This document shows, piece after piece, positions 36,138 through 49,804 of a stretch of DNA of 64,000 nt. The stretch covers positions 2,976,001 through 3,040,000 of the forward strand of contig NC_026661.2 of the NCBI RefSeq assembly GCF_000004075.3. Reading direction: 5' to 3'. The DNA is from Cucumis sativus (Eukaryota > Streptophyta > Magnoliopsida > Cucurbitales > Cucurbitaceae). The stretch's first letter is position 1, and the number at the start of each line of letters is the position of its first letter. The notes under the pieces are model-generated. The model saw nothing but the letters and a program-made list of their open reading frames with translations. It was not told the DNA's origin and did no database searches. The position numbers and the translations under genes are program-made.

Positions 36138-39100
36138 TCATGCAGGTAAAGAAAAGCTCCGCTGTCCTCCAAGGTTATGTGGTCTAATTTCCCATGAACT
36201 AACCTGTTGTGCTTCCTCTGATGAAATAAAAGGCAAAGAGATCTCACGGATCATTAACTCGCCACAAAATGGGCATTCACCGGCTATTGCATCATCCAAC
36301 TGTGTTCGGAGCTATCGACAATTAGACGTTAACAAGTTAGTTAGATACAAATAATAAAATGCAAGTCAAAAGGCCATGCAAAAGCTGGGTTAAAGCTTGT
36401 GTCCAACTAGTAAAACAGCATGCTTTACCCTTTAATATGAAATATAGTGCTGGAAACTAAACAATAAATTACAAAAAGAGGAAATTAAGAGGAAATTAAA
36501 GGGGAATAGTGATCTCCATAACTCAGAGAGGGGGTTTAAAGGGAAGGGAAAATTTCCCATTGGCATTTGGGTTCGTTAGCAACTTAGTACGCAAGTAGAG
36601 AGTTTCTTCGTGGGGTAAGGAGTCATAGGTGGGTCTGAGAGGCTGAAAAAACTTTTGGGAAATGTGGGTTTTTTTCAAAGAGTCATCGACCATTTATTTT
36701 CTTTTTCTTTCAGTATTCTAATAGAACCACTCTAAGCTAGGGCACTAAGGTGAAGAACAATATGCATCATCAAGTAGCACCCATATGTAAATGACACAAA
36801 CTATATATTCCCACTCATACATTCAAAAATGTTTATTGGAAATGCCAAAAGATAACCTTATCTGCAGGAGTCATAGTCATGCTAGAGATGGAATCTTCAG
36901 CAAAGCTTCCATTTGAGTCCTTCCTTGTCTCACCACCCAATAGAGTAATTTGTTTTTGCAGATCCAGTATATACTCTGCCTGCAAAGTCAATTCTAAACG
37001 TTAGCTGCAATTATCATGTTTCCCTATGGAATTTAGATCCCAAACCCCACTCACGACCATGAACCAAGCAATTATCACAATGATAAGGAAACCAAACTTC
37101 CTATATGCACCCAATAACAGACAGCTTCATGAAATGATGCCATCACTATTCTAGGCAAAAGAGTGATCATTTTTTTTCTGAGAGAAATAAGAGAATAACC
37201 AATATTATACAAAATAAAAAATCCACCACAACTTAGATCGTTCAAGTAGTTAGAATCCCTGATAAATTTACATTGCAGACTTACTTGAGCTTCATCCGTA
37301 CAACGTGTAACATGAGCGATCAAACATTGAGCATGAAATCCATGCCCGCATGGAAAGACATAGAATGGGGCCATATGTGCTACTGATGTGTAACTTGAAG
37401 TCATCCAGAGGTCTCTTCCCACAGTTAATATTTTACGCTTACATACCTGGTGAAATACAAATGTAGGCATTATGAATTAAATGAAGAAATGAAGCGTTCT
37501 AAACTACCAACATCAAATAGAGATGGAAAATGGTGGACTTCATTATGACTATGAAATTAATTACTTCACATGAACCCACAAAGACACCATCACCATACAC
37601 TTCATTAAGGTTTTAAAAATATCAAATACTGAATTTTAAAACTTTGGCTATACAAATGTATAGAATACGTCCAAGATAAGCCCAACCAGAAAGTAGGTAA
37701 TTCTTGTACACTCCGAACTCATAATCCTGAATAAAATTTTATGCCCGTTTTAAGCTAAAGAAGTGGCGAGTTTTAAAACTAGGAAGTTGTAGCTATGTTG
37801 TATGCCTGGCAACTGCATATTGATAACTAAAAGAATGGCGGGTTAGCACCAGAACGATCAATACCCCACAATCTTCATCTCTATCAATTACAGCGTATCT
37901 TTGAGCAAGAGCATTGATATCTTTCCTAATATTGTCAGCACCATGAGTTGCATCATTCATCTCCTGTTTCAGCTGATCAATTTGCTTGTTGTAATCTTCT
38001 AATGATGTGCAAATTGCTTCCTACAAAGATATTTCAAGAATTGTTAAGTGGCTAATAGAGGTAATATTGAAACCCCGAAGATACAAGTAGAGATTTTAGG
38101 CCAACAGTAACTAAATATTATGCATGGTCACCAAGTTAAAAAGAAATATAGGGTTTGTTCAATTTGATATACCCTCCAATACAATAAAAAAGTACAGGAA
38201 ACTAAAATATTGCATATCAAGAAGAAATACAATAGAAAAAACAAACAAGTAATACAAGGTGCTTGCAACCCCTCTTAAATCTCTCCAAAGCCTAACTCAC
38301 TTACCATCCCTCCATTTATAACCAAACCCCATAACCACCTTTGCACTAATAACAAAAAGACGCAATCAAACAGAAAAAACTATTCTGAAATTGGAAACAG
38401 CTCCAGCAGCGGGATTCTAAATTGTATAAAATCGAGAAACTCCTCAATGTTAACTCCCTACTCTTCCATCCCTCTTACAATTTATAGTACTCCAGGCTAA
38501 AAGATTAAAACTAATGAACTTTCCCTTCTAATGATGTAATACCACTAAAAATATGAAACTCAACTCAGCCTAGCAGCAAAAGTTGTCCCACCAATTAAAA
38601 ATTTTCTGTTTGCCAAAGGGCATGGCATGTGGTACACCTGCAAGTCCAAAAATGTTAACGACAGAATAATTTATTGACACATTAGCTACATGTTAACAAA
38701 TTTGAACAATGTTTTAAAAGACCAACTGGAGAATGTTTGATACATCAAGGGTAAAACTGACAACTTCAAAAGATTTAAGGATCAAAGTGAGAATTGACTA
38801 GAAGATGGATCATGGAGTACATTTGTTCTTACAGAAAACTAGAAGCCTCTATACGAGCCAAGGTCAAGTTCCTCGTCCCCACTCCCACTCCCTAAATTTA
38901 TAGTACTCCAAACAAAAACTAACTAATTGGCATTCCTAGCCTTCTATATCAAATGAAAATTTATTTTTAAGATAGTAGCAAAGGTCGAGAAAGAGAAAAA
39001 AGAAATCAACATGATCCCTAAAGCTTGAGCGAGGAGTTTGTTAAACATAAAAAATCACCTTAAAGTCATCAATTAGAGCAAAGTCTGGAAAAAAGGGTAA

Positions 39101-42100
39101 AATATCCTCAATCTTTAGTAGACCGTCAGTTTCCTTTAGAAAAGCTATAGCCTTTCTTATGTTCTCCCTTTTAGTTCCTTTTTCCAGTTCAATAACATGC
39201 TTGGCGATCATGAGCCAAAGCTTCTTTCTTAAGTCCTCATCATCCTCGACCTTGTCAGCTTCAGCCATAGCAAGCTCGGTATCAACCTAATGCACCAAAG
39301 TATCAAATGAAATGTGCTTTAATATGCATGTAGAGGTACGACTTCATAAGAAGTTGATCAATAACATGTAAACCTTCTAAAAGGGAAACTAAGGGTCTGT
39401 TTGGTAGAGAATTCAAATTCTATTTTTCGAATTCTATTTTTCGAATTCTATTTTATGTTTTCACATTCACTGAGTTCAGCAGATATGCATTTGGCAGAAA
39501 ATCCAGATTCTGTTTTAGAATCTATTTTCAGAATTTGCACTTTAGATTATGTGATCCAAGTAGTGCAAATTCTGAAACAGCTTCTTAACATTTTTATTGT
39601 ATCCAAAATTTGAGTTTACATTCTAAAAGGCAGAATTATGTTAAATACATATAAAAACATTAAGAAATACAATATGTCATGTTATAAACTCAACTCAATT
39701 TTTTAATATAGTATGTACATGTAATGTATTATAAATTGTATAATAATATAAAATAATAATTATACAAATTTTTAGGTTAAATTATAAATTTGGTCCCTAC
39801 GATTTTAAACGGATAGAATTTAGTTTTTATGATTTATATCTAGAATTTAGTTCTTCTGGTTTGATAAAATCATAAAAGTTAGTCTTGTTCGTAGGGACTA
39901 CTGTGAAGGTTATCAAATCATAAGAACTATACATGAGATTTTATGAAACTATAGGCTAAACTCTAATTTTCTCCAAACAATAGGGACTAAAATTGCAGTT
40001 TAACCAATTTTTTAAACATAAATTATATTCACAAATAAATTAATAATAGCTTATGTGCCAGGATACAGATAAGAAAACAAGCAGAACGGATTAATAGAAC
40101 TTCACAGTGAATATGACCTGTAGGGCAAGAGCAACTGCTTCTTCATGCATGGCCATCATGCTGTATATATGAACACAGGCTCGCATTCGCTTTTCCTTGA
40201 GACAAAGACGCAAAGCATATTTTGGATCATAGAAGAACTCCGGGCCATTTTCCTGCCCTTTTCCAAACTTGCATTGCAGGAATCGTAAAAGTGCACTGTC
40301 GTCTTCCTATTATAATAAATAGAATGCCAACAAGTGAATTTGTGTATAAATTTCCTACATGTTCTATAGAAATAGTAAAATAAAAATTACAAATACATGC
40401 AAAAGTAAAAATCAGAAGTAAAATAATTAGCTGTTTCTGCTATCTCTTGTTGTCTCCTTTGTTACATTTCATATTATCAATGAAACTTGTTGTTTCTTAT
40501 TGAATAACTAGTACTTTAAATTAATCACAGAATTTCAAGCCTCTAAATAAAAATTAGCCAGTTGCAAGTTTCTTGAATAAAAGTCACATTGTTTATAAAT
40601 AGTTCTCCTATAGACCTACACAGGTCTTGTAATTTTGGTCACTCCGAACTTTGCTGTCAGCTATTCCTTTAAACTGAAAGTGCAAAACATCAATTTAATT
40701 GCATGTTTGTACGGAGTTCATAATTTAAATAAAGAAACCCCATGGAGTATAACTCTTTCTAAACAAGCTACTAGCATGAAAAAGAAAATCCCTAGTTCAA
40801 TTTCTACTCTGATATGCAAAATCAACCTGCTTGGCATACAAAGACAGCAGCAAGTTGTGAACTCCCGGATCCTCATTATGTAATCGATGAACACAGTATT
40901 CCAAATATTTGATGACTTCATGAGTTTCATTCCTGAAAGTAGTATAAAACAAACATGTGATTGGCAGTTGGCTTGGTCAATTATAAATTTTCCATTGATT
41001 CTACCAAGCTAAATATTAAAAGTTACTCTAAGCTCCTAAAGTGTCGCTTATTTTCTTCAAAAAAAAAAAAAAAAACAAAGGAGTAGAAATAAGGAGGGAA
41101 AACTCCCACCCCATGCATTAATCCAATATCTTTGCAAAGAAAAAAGTTTAGGAGACAACAGTCTTGAATAAAGCGTCAAAATTGCATTGAAATATTTGAA
41201 AGGTTTAGTTTAAATGCAAGACCTTAACAACTTGAAGTTACCCAACGGTAGCTAAAGAACTTCAAAGACTATGGTTACAAGATCTTTAAAAAACCAGAAG
41301 TAATAATCTTAAAAACTAATGATCTGGTTATTCCTACAACAAATACTAAAACATAAAACACATTAAGTGCGAGCACATAGAAATGTTGTAATTGCCCTAT
41401 CATAATTTTAACTTTGAAAGCAGGGTAGCATGTTAAATGTTAATTAACTGAAAGTTGATGATAAATTCAAATTACTTTGCATGAGGTTCCCCTGAGTAAC
41501 GCATCATCGCAGGAATCAACTTCCTTGGGTTGAGGTTGTTTGTGATCATCCATGACTCGACTGTTTCATATGCATCAAGCATGATGAGCTCTGGAGCAAA
41601 CTTGTACTGCAGAATATAAAGTTCCATACTTTGGTTTCAATTAATATAGAGATGAAATAATAAATAAATAATGCAGCACGCTGATTTAAACTTAACTAAT
41701 ACCTGAAGTTCAGCAGGTACTCCAGGTTTCTGAAGCACTTCCAATGCTTTTTTTGCTTCTCCTTGCTACATCAAAAAGCCAAGGAAAACGTAAGCATGGA
41801 CTAATGTGAATATAATGCGATATTAAAAGATCTAAGAATTACGGTAACTGTAAAAGATTATTTAGAGAAATGAAAATGTAAATATGAGTCAATAACCCTG
41901 CAAGGTAAAAAAAACTTCACCAGTAAAAATTATAGTGTTGTGGGTTGATATTTCATGAAGAAACTACAGATTTCTTTGAACAAGTCATCTTCTTAAGACT
42001 GGTAATTGGGGGAGAGGCTTAAATTTTGGACCAATGCTTGCCTGACAGGATCCTTCTCCTCTAAGCCAGCTTCTTCAAAGCATTTTTTCTATTTCCAATG

Positions 42101-45100
42101 CTGAAGATAGTTTTTAGGGAGTGTTGAAATGAAGCAGTTTAAATGACTAAGAAGAATGGTTGTTCTTCATATAAAAGATGGAAAATGTTCACCTATATCT
42201 TTATGAGAAAAAAAAAACTTTTCAAGTTTCTAAATATCTGCCTCTTTACTTATCTGCCACTTTCAAGTTCAACAATAGAGAAAGCAGGTCAGATTGCTCC
42301 CATGCTGAACAGATTTGGGGAGGTAAGAACCCTGAGAAGACCAAGTTCTTCCTTTTTCAATAACTTGATTGGTCTTCATTTGTTATTGGCTGACAAAAGT
42401 TTCAATACCTGAAATAGGGTTCAATCCCTTCCTGTCTTTATTTCCTGCTGTTTCTTGGTTGTTTATCGTATCCAAAGAAGAATCCACTGACCACCATTTA
42501 TTCACAGCCAATGGGCTACAAAGGGATTCAATTAACTCCGTGAAGTTTTTGTTTCCTTTGGTATATTGCTAAAGATACTAGAACTTGGCTTCATAAAGTT
42601 CCCTAGCCAGAAGTTGAATGGGAAAGCAAGAATTTGTGGCTAATGCTTCATGAGCTCTATTGTGGTGGCATTGTAAAATAAGGGAGACTTTTTAGTGATT
42701 TTTTTCCCTCTTTACTCAATTCATGGAATTGGTTTTGCCTAATACCTTCTCTTTGCATAAAACAAAGCACCCTTTGCACTCACTTTACTTTATCTTTTCT
42801 CGTCAGTAATGGTGCTCATTTCTATAATTATAATCTTCTTTGATGTTTGAAGTTTTCCCTTGATTTCGTTTATCAATGAAATGTTTCTTTTACCAAAAAA
42901 TGAAGTAAAATGAAGGAACAACAACATAATTCTCAGAAACAGGTACAGGCTTTTCGAAGAATTTTTTCGAATAGTACAATTTAGTGCCTCTAATTATTTA
43001 GAAGGCTCTTCAAGAAGAATTTCTGAATCGCAAGTATTGTTCAATAAAACCTAGATTAGGTTTGTTTTGTATGATTCTGCTTTTTCAAGCAATGGACCAA
43101 CATCGCCTTGGATTTTATGTTGTTTTATCTTCTTCATAAAAGAAAATACCAAGAGGATGGACAATATATACAATGAAGGATGAGAAGAATCATAACATTT
43201 CATTAGAAATTTCATATTTGTGGTAAATAAGGCACCTGGATGTAATGGTGGACGACAATTTCATACTGCTCCTTTAGACCGGCAAAAAACACTAATTCCT
43301 CAACCCGACCATAACTGCAAGATATCATCTTGTAGACAATTAAAAATTATTCAACGAAAAACTATAGAAAGAGAGTTTTGATAACAATTACGTCTGAAAC
43401 CACCATTTGTCCATTTTACTTTCTAACCAGAAGATGAATACATCCATATAACAATAATTTTCAGCAGATAACATGACTGAGTACCTTTCTAAGAGTTTCA
43501 TTGTAGTAACTTCATCCAATACATCTTTGGAATCACTAAGAAAAGCACGAAATTCTTGGATGATTGATTGGTACTCCGTACTATGCCCATCAAATGCAGT
43601 GTCATCATCCAAGAGTAGACGGTTTATCTAAGATCAAAGAACAAAGAGAAACAATTGAAACCTGGAAAAAGAGAATTCATCTTAGCATGGAATAAATACT
43701 ACAACAATTTCCTTTTAACTGTTTGTCCACCAACATTATTCCATCAGATGAAAATTGAAGTAAAAAAGTTTGTATCAGATAAAAGTGACAAGATTGTCGT
43801 TTATATTGTGTAGTAAACATACGAATTTTCCTTTGTTGCAATTTTGAGAGTCCCAAAATTTAATGGAAAAAATTTCCTAATTGAATTAGTGTCACTATTT
43901 TCTATCAGGAGTCTTGTGTCTAGGACACGAGCAAGAACCTTGTCCAAATACAACTCAGTTGCCCACGTGGAAATCATTGTTATTTGGCACTTATCATCCT
44001 TGGTAAGATTATCAAGCTTTCGCAATAGAAAAGTTCTCAAAGCATCCTGCAAATGAGACATCAGAAAATAGATATGATGTACGATGCAAAAGAATCAAAA
44101 CTAAGTCAATATACAAAGCTCATGCAAGGAAATCCAATCTGAGTGTAGGTTTGGGATGAATGTTTTAGAACAACCATGAGAGTATACCTAGGATTTACTT
44201 AAATGTGGTTATAACTACATTAACTACATTTATATTTGTACGGTGACAGCTAAGAAAAACAATCTATAAGCATTGTGCCTCCCCACAAAGTAACCAGATT
44301 AACTTTAAGTCTTCGACAATATGGCAAATTCATCAAAGATGTTACCAGTTAGAAACAATATGCAGACAGAAACAAATATTAAATTTACAGCTAAGAAAAA
44401 AAAACAAGGCTACAACTCTCACTATGAGAGACTTAATTCCAAGCTGAAGAGAAATGAAAATACTGACCTCCACTACTTATACTACTCCTTCCTTACCCAA
44501 ACTACTCCTAACCATACTCATGGTCCCCTCTCCTTACAACATTCTTGCCAAACACGTGTATTTTATGTTCCTCACTCCCAAGTCCCATGCACAACTAACC
44601 CTCTCCCACAGTTACACTCTTGTCCTTCCTCTTATACTAATATGTGATGGCCAATGGGTGGTCACACAGACTGCACAATAGAACACGTGTATGTTTGTCC
44701 AACTGACAAACTAAGATGATGCGTACAACTCATTAAGTTACCATGCACAGTTATTAAGCTGCAAAGATTAAGTGAAAATAGTTTTTCTTACTTGTTCACT
44801 TGCACTTATAAATTTCAGAGTGATCTCCTCAAAGGATAATATGTAGTTGATCTGCACACAAATTATGTCTTAGCAGCAACATAAAAGCAACATAAAGCTA
44901 CGTGAAAGCCAAATAAGCTATTAATCAAGAAAAAAAATCCCCAATAGTATGTTGCAGAAACTCAATTAATATGACAAACATTTCTAATGATCAGTTTGGT
45001 ATTAAGCAAATCACTTGGCGTAGCAATAAGAAAAAAGGCAAGCTAAATAGTGTAAGAGAGAGCTTTCACTTTAGCATAGAAAGATGCTGCTCTGAGATAA

Positions 45101-46153
45101 TCCCTCGATGCTAATGCATCTTCAGCCTGCATCATAGAAACAAATCAACCTCCAAACTGGAAGCATTCTCAAATTTTACAATTCTATGATAAGAAACTAG
45201 AAATGAAAAATGAAAGAATAAAAAAACAGCTTTCAGAATGCACACAAACTAGCCAGTCAGTACCTGAGCCAGATAGACCTGATCTCTCTGAAGAGAATCA
45301 CGGCAGTTGGCTAGTGCTGCAGTGTACTCTTTCATGTCCAGATAAACCTTCCACATATCTCTGCCTTCATCGTTAACAGATACCTATTTTAAAGGAACAA
45401 ATTCTATTATCATTGCAAGGTGGAATGAAACCCAGAGAAAAGAAAGAAGTGGAAGACATGCCTGAAAAATGGAGTTTTGGTCATAAGCATAAAATAAACC
45501 TGCAGTCGCATCACTACATAATCCAAGGATGCCCCTTGTGATTGCCTCTGATGTCTGATCAAACTGGAGTTCCTCAATGATTTGCTCACTAATTCTATTT
45601 ACAACCTAGAAATAATTAATAATTTAAGATGAATTTCAAAGCTAGAACAAGATAATTTATAAATAAAAGAGATACTGAAAAATGTATCAGGTAGGAAACC
45701 TTGTGAGAAAGTCAAGAAAACACCAACTAAATTTCAAGGACATGAATTCCCATACATACCAACTTATTAAACAACAAATATGAAAACCAAGGTTTTCTAA
45801 CAGAGTTCTAAAAATATTTTGAAAGATTGCATGTGGTACAAGTTAAAACCGGAGATTCATACAATGAATAAATAAGTAAAAGAAAATAAGCAAAGGAGTT
45901 AACTTGAGTTTCTCAATCAACGCACCTTAACCTTGTTACCGATTAGAAGCAAGAAATGAAATTCCGACACTGCCATGGAACTTGGTTTAACAGTTCCAGA
46001 ATTTTCAGTCAACTTTGAATAATCCAAAAGAGCCTTATTTTCAACAAAATTTTCGTCTCCGTTAGATAAACTGCATGAAAGTCATCATGAAAGGCTTATT
46101 AACGAAAGAATGTCATAAATTATATCGTTCAGAGCCAAGCTGATACATTAAGG

Positions 46154-46187
<34 letters not shown>

Positions 46188-49100
46188 TCTAGTTTTTAAA
46201 GAATAAACTGAGAAATACTCATTAATAAGAGAAAAAACCATTTTACAATATCAACTAGTGTATGTCCCATGCAGCTCATCTAATTTTCATATAACTTAAA
46301 CTTGCTACACCAGTTGAATTTTTTTCTTCCTCTTGAAAAATGTCATTTGGAATTAAGAAATATTGCATTTTAATTAGGAAACTCATAAAATATCAATATC
46401 TATGGAACTGACCAGTAATGTGTAGTTTTAAAACCCTCAAATATAAAATAAGAATATACCAACTCTTACCTACGTTGTGACCCAAAATTTAACTCTCCAT
46501 GATAAATGCCAGCTCCAGAAAGCCATGCAAAATGTATTGCTCTTCTTTGCTTTATGTAGAAATGCAGTTCACTGTAATGATTAAATTTATAACAGTATTG
46601 TTAATCAATTTTAACAGCATGGATTACCAATTATTAGAGGTAAAACAAGCCAAGAACAAAAGATTCCAAATGCCACTTGCCTATTGGGTATTTCACCAGG
46701 AAGTTCCATGAAATGCACTGCACGCTCCAAATAAGTAGAGAAGACAGTCTGGATACATAAATATAAAGAAACAACATTGTTAACCAGAATGCAATATAGA
46801 TCACTTATAGTAGAATGAAACTAATTTACTTGGTAGAGCTAGATTGCCCAGGAAAGGAAAATGGACATTCAAATAACTTCTGTAGAAACTCAAAGTATAA
46901 CTATCTGGGAACTGACAATTGCTGGAAGAGGCAGGAATGTCAAAGATATAGGAGACCCGTAGGAAGTAATTGACAAATAAGAAACCCTAAAACAGACTGC
47001 ATATTTCCATGCTCCTGTAGGTTGACCCTATATCTAACCCTACTAATACCATGGGGGGTAAAACAAAGAGAAAAAGAAGCCATCTTTGTGATTACACAGC
47101 ATAATCTAAATTTCTGGCCTTCAAAACATTAGATTGACTAAATTTATGTTTATTCACATTGAACACACAATACTTGAACTCATAGTTAGATATCACTTAA
47201 AAACATTTCTTTCCTAGCTTATCTAGCCCTAAATTTTTCTCTTATATAATATGTAAATGAATTGTGAATCAAGAAAATTTGAGAACAGGGTGCTCCAAGG
47301 AGGGATAACAGTAAAATAAGAAAATAATGCACCATACATACAATTTCAATCAAAATTACATGATCGATATAAATAGAAGATAAGTTCGTCACTTGAGCAA
47401 CTATGAGAACTACAAGACTTAAAATGATAACATAAGAAGCCCAAACATGTATTTTAATTTTACAGAAGAATGGAAAAAAGAAAGACGCACAAACTTCTAA
47501 ACCTAGCATTAAGTTGAGTAGGCACTCAAGTTATGACAAAAGGTCTTGGCTAACAAATGATTATGCATTGATTTTATTTTTATTTGGTATCCATTAATTA
47601 GCACTGATATGCTACCGTTACAGAAAATACTTGTTACTCTGCAAATTTGTTTTAGGACCCATATTACATTTTACAAACATTTGTGCCTAGAAAAAAGCAG
47701 TTTGGAGCTAAGTTCATCTTGATCTTACTTAATAAAAACATAAAATGGGTGTCACTGCAAATGAAGACAACATAAATAGCATGGTAGGATGATTTAGCCT
47801 AAGTAACCTCAAGGAGAAATCCTCCAAGAACCAAGATTCTGGATTTTTTTATTAGAATGAATAATGTGCTTCATACAAGAGGAGAAGACTCCTATTTATA
47901 GAGGTCTATTACAAGTGGGGGTAAAAAGGGAATTAACCTAGAATATTACCTAGTTACCCAATTAACCCTTAGCCTTCTTATATCATAGGAATGGCTCAAG
48001 TTGACTCATTTGTACAATAAATGCTTCCAAAGGCCAGGATGAGAATCTAACACCACAAAATTTAAAAATTTTGAACAAATCAGGGATTAAAAATTAAATT
48101 ACCTCCAACGATCCTGTTCCGGTAAAAGAGTACAGTCGCGTTGGAGTAACGGCCATTACATAATATCTCATTCCATTTAGTATGCTAGTTGTTTCCATCT
48201 GCATGAAAAGCAAGCCAAGTGAGCAATGACAGAATTGAAGTTGTGAACTGACAACTGTGTGCTAACAACCATGATGACAAAATCAATTGTAGACTAAGAA
48301 AGAGGAAAGGAATTAAAAATACAATAAATTAATAGGGGCAGTAATTTTTTCAACCTTGATCTAACACTTTTGACAGTTTTCAAAGTTATTAGAAGTCAAG
48401 CTCATAGAAGAGTCAGCTAATTACTCGTAATGCCTAATGGAGAAAAATTATGAAATTTCCAGCAAAAAATGATAGTGTGCTCATCCGAGCAGAAATATTA
48501 TAATGTTCTGATACTCAATTAAATTTTAACTAATCATATAAGGAAGTCAAGTAGGTAGAAAGAACGAAGATTGAAAACTAAAATATGGAAAGATAGAAAC
48601 AAATGGGCATGAAGTACCTGCAAGTCCATAAAAGCTTCCGGAAGTTCTGCTAACTCAAAAAGAAACTTTACATACTTTTCCTTTTTTTCCTTTTCATCCA
48701 CCGCAAGTTCAAATAGTTGTCCATTGTCAGTACCAAGAATGACCTCCTTTGTAGAAGCTGCTCTTAAAAGTGGCGTGCAGTCACAGCAGTAAATAAATTA
48801 GAGTCAACTATAATGCAAATGTCAACCAGTAAACAAAATAAGAATTTGAAAGCAAACCTTCAGTTATATGTTGCCTATTCCAGGCAACAGTATTTACAAC
48901 AAGACCTTTCAATCTGGCTAAAAGTCGAGGTTTTGACCACTTGGCGTGCATATAAAAAGTATCGGCGCCACCAGTACCAACAATTGTCGTGATACAATGA
49001 CTACCTCCTGGATCAACAAATACTCTGTGGATTGATTGATCTCCAGGCCGACCCACAGAAAGATCAAAGTCTGTATTTCCAAACATTAGTGTTTTGCAAT

Positions 49101-49804
49101 CTTATTTCAAGTTATACTGAAATATTCATACAATAAAGTAGTGGTCAGATAAAAGTAAATTGAAAGAAAGAACAAACAAAGCATGATTCTGATACAATAG
49201 AGTTACTGATCAAATATTTGAAATATATTTACACATTTGAAGTAAAAAGACAATGAAGAAGTGAGATGTAAGCTCCACCCACCCAACATTCTTAGCAAAT
49301 GAACCATGACAAAATCGAGATGAGATTACAGGAAACCAATTTCACTGAAGCTCAAGTATTAATTGGAGCTGAAAAGCTAGTTTCAATTTTTAAACCCCTG
49401 TACCACCCTCGAAATAGAAAAATAAAATTTTCGATTGAGTCAGCTAAATGAATAACTTAATAGGAATTCATTGAGTTTGCAGCTCTTTCTCCACATCCAT
49501 TCTACTAGCCAACATTCTCCTTCAGGCAAAATGATAATTGGAGACAAGAACATAAACGATGGAGGAAAACATTTTCGTGATTGTGAAAAAAAAATGTAAT
49601 TAGATTAGATCGCATAGAAGTAATTAGATGAAGAATCATACCGATCGAATCTCCGACTCCAAAGTCATAGCGGGTGACCCAACCTTTGCTGGTGCCTAAC
49701 ATAATGACATCGTTCCCAGCAGCCATGCAGCTGATTACTCCCCTGCCTTTGGCCGCATACCTTTCCAGAAGATCGACGGTGAAAGCCGGCCTACCTTGTT
49801 CCAT
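36138..49804 (-). CDS. VPS18: Vacuolar sorting protein 18, HOPS/CORVET core subunit
   Basis: 23 exons, 989 aa (Arabidopsis is about 988): 49804-49642, 49070-48858, 48757-48618, 48198-48103, 46748-46681, 46571-46470, 46070-45926, 45605-45462, 45383-45264, 45126-45070, 44851-44792, 44046-43939, 43627-43485, 43314-43236, 41765-41703, 41606-41476, 40932-40827, 40306-40118, 39286-39059, 38020-37865, 37446-37285, 36979-36857, 36311-36138. All junctions keep phase. The N-terminal half (DLLERYAAKGRG, VFVDPGGSHC) is the beta-propeller; the middle is the clathrin-type helical repeat region. A coiled coil lies near 790-820. A C-terminal RING-H2 has C836, C839, C870, H872, H875, C878, C945 and C948. It tethers membranes for fusion at endosome and tonoplast together with VPS11, 16 and 33. 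Introns 5 and 8 use GC donors. The gene is intact despite several repeats in its introns. Confidence 0.97.
39774..40005. mobile_element. Small inverted-repeat element in VPS18 intron 18
   Basis: The ends are inverted: GGTTAAATTATAAATTTGGT then CCCT at the left, and the reverse of AGGGACTAAAATTGCAGTTT then AACC at the right. AATTTTT lies on both sides (39767-39773 and 40006-40012), a possible 7-bp target duplication. About 230 bp and non-coding. The GGTCCCTA/TAGGGACTAAA words are common in plant MITE-like repeats. Confidence 0.5.
41990..42900 (+). mobile_element. 5'-truncated LINE-1 tail in VPS18 intron 14
   Basis: About 0.9 kb on the plus strand, antisense to VPS18. Broken frames show the region typical of the C-terminal part of plant LINE reverse transcriptase: an IWGGKNPEKTKFFLFQ-like stretch resembling the IWK..IPKKVKFFLW motif, then a Cys/His-like segment. 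It ends in TCAATGAAATGTTTCTTTTA followed by CCAAAAAA, like many plant LINE 3' ends. Several stops and shifts show it is long dead. The left border is approximate. Confidence 0.55.
46159..46187. repeat. Run of 29 G in VPS18 intron 6
   Basis: An uninterrupted G homopolymer on the plus strand (poly-C in the VPS18 transcript sense). Its exact length in the genome is uncertain because such runs are hard to sequence. It is the only long G run in the window. Confidence 0.9.
47795..48052 (-). mobile_element. LTR-like relic in VPS18 intron 4 (possible solo LTR)
   Basis: Read on the minus strand, the block opens with TGTTAGATTC at 48052. It carries a TATA-like CTATAAATAGG near 47901-47891 about 150 bp in, then a C/T-rich stretch and a run of A. 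This order matches a plant LTR (U3, promoter, R). I found no internal region, no second LTR and no sure flanking duplication, so it would be a solo or partial LTR of unknown lineage. It looks old and is not functional. Confidence 0.35.
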
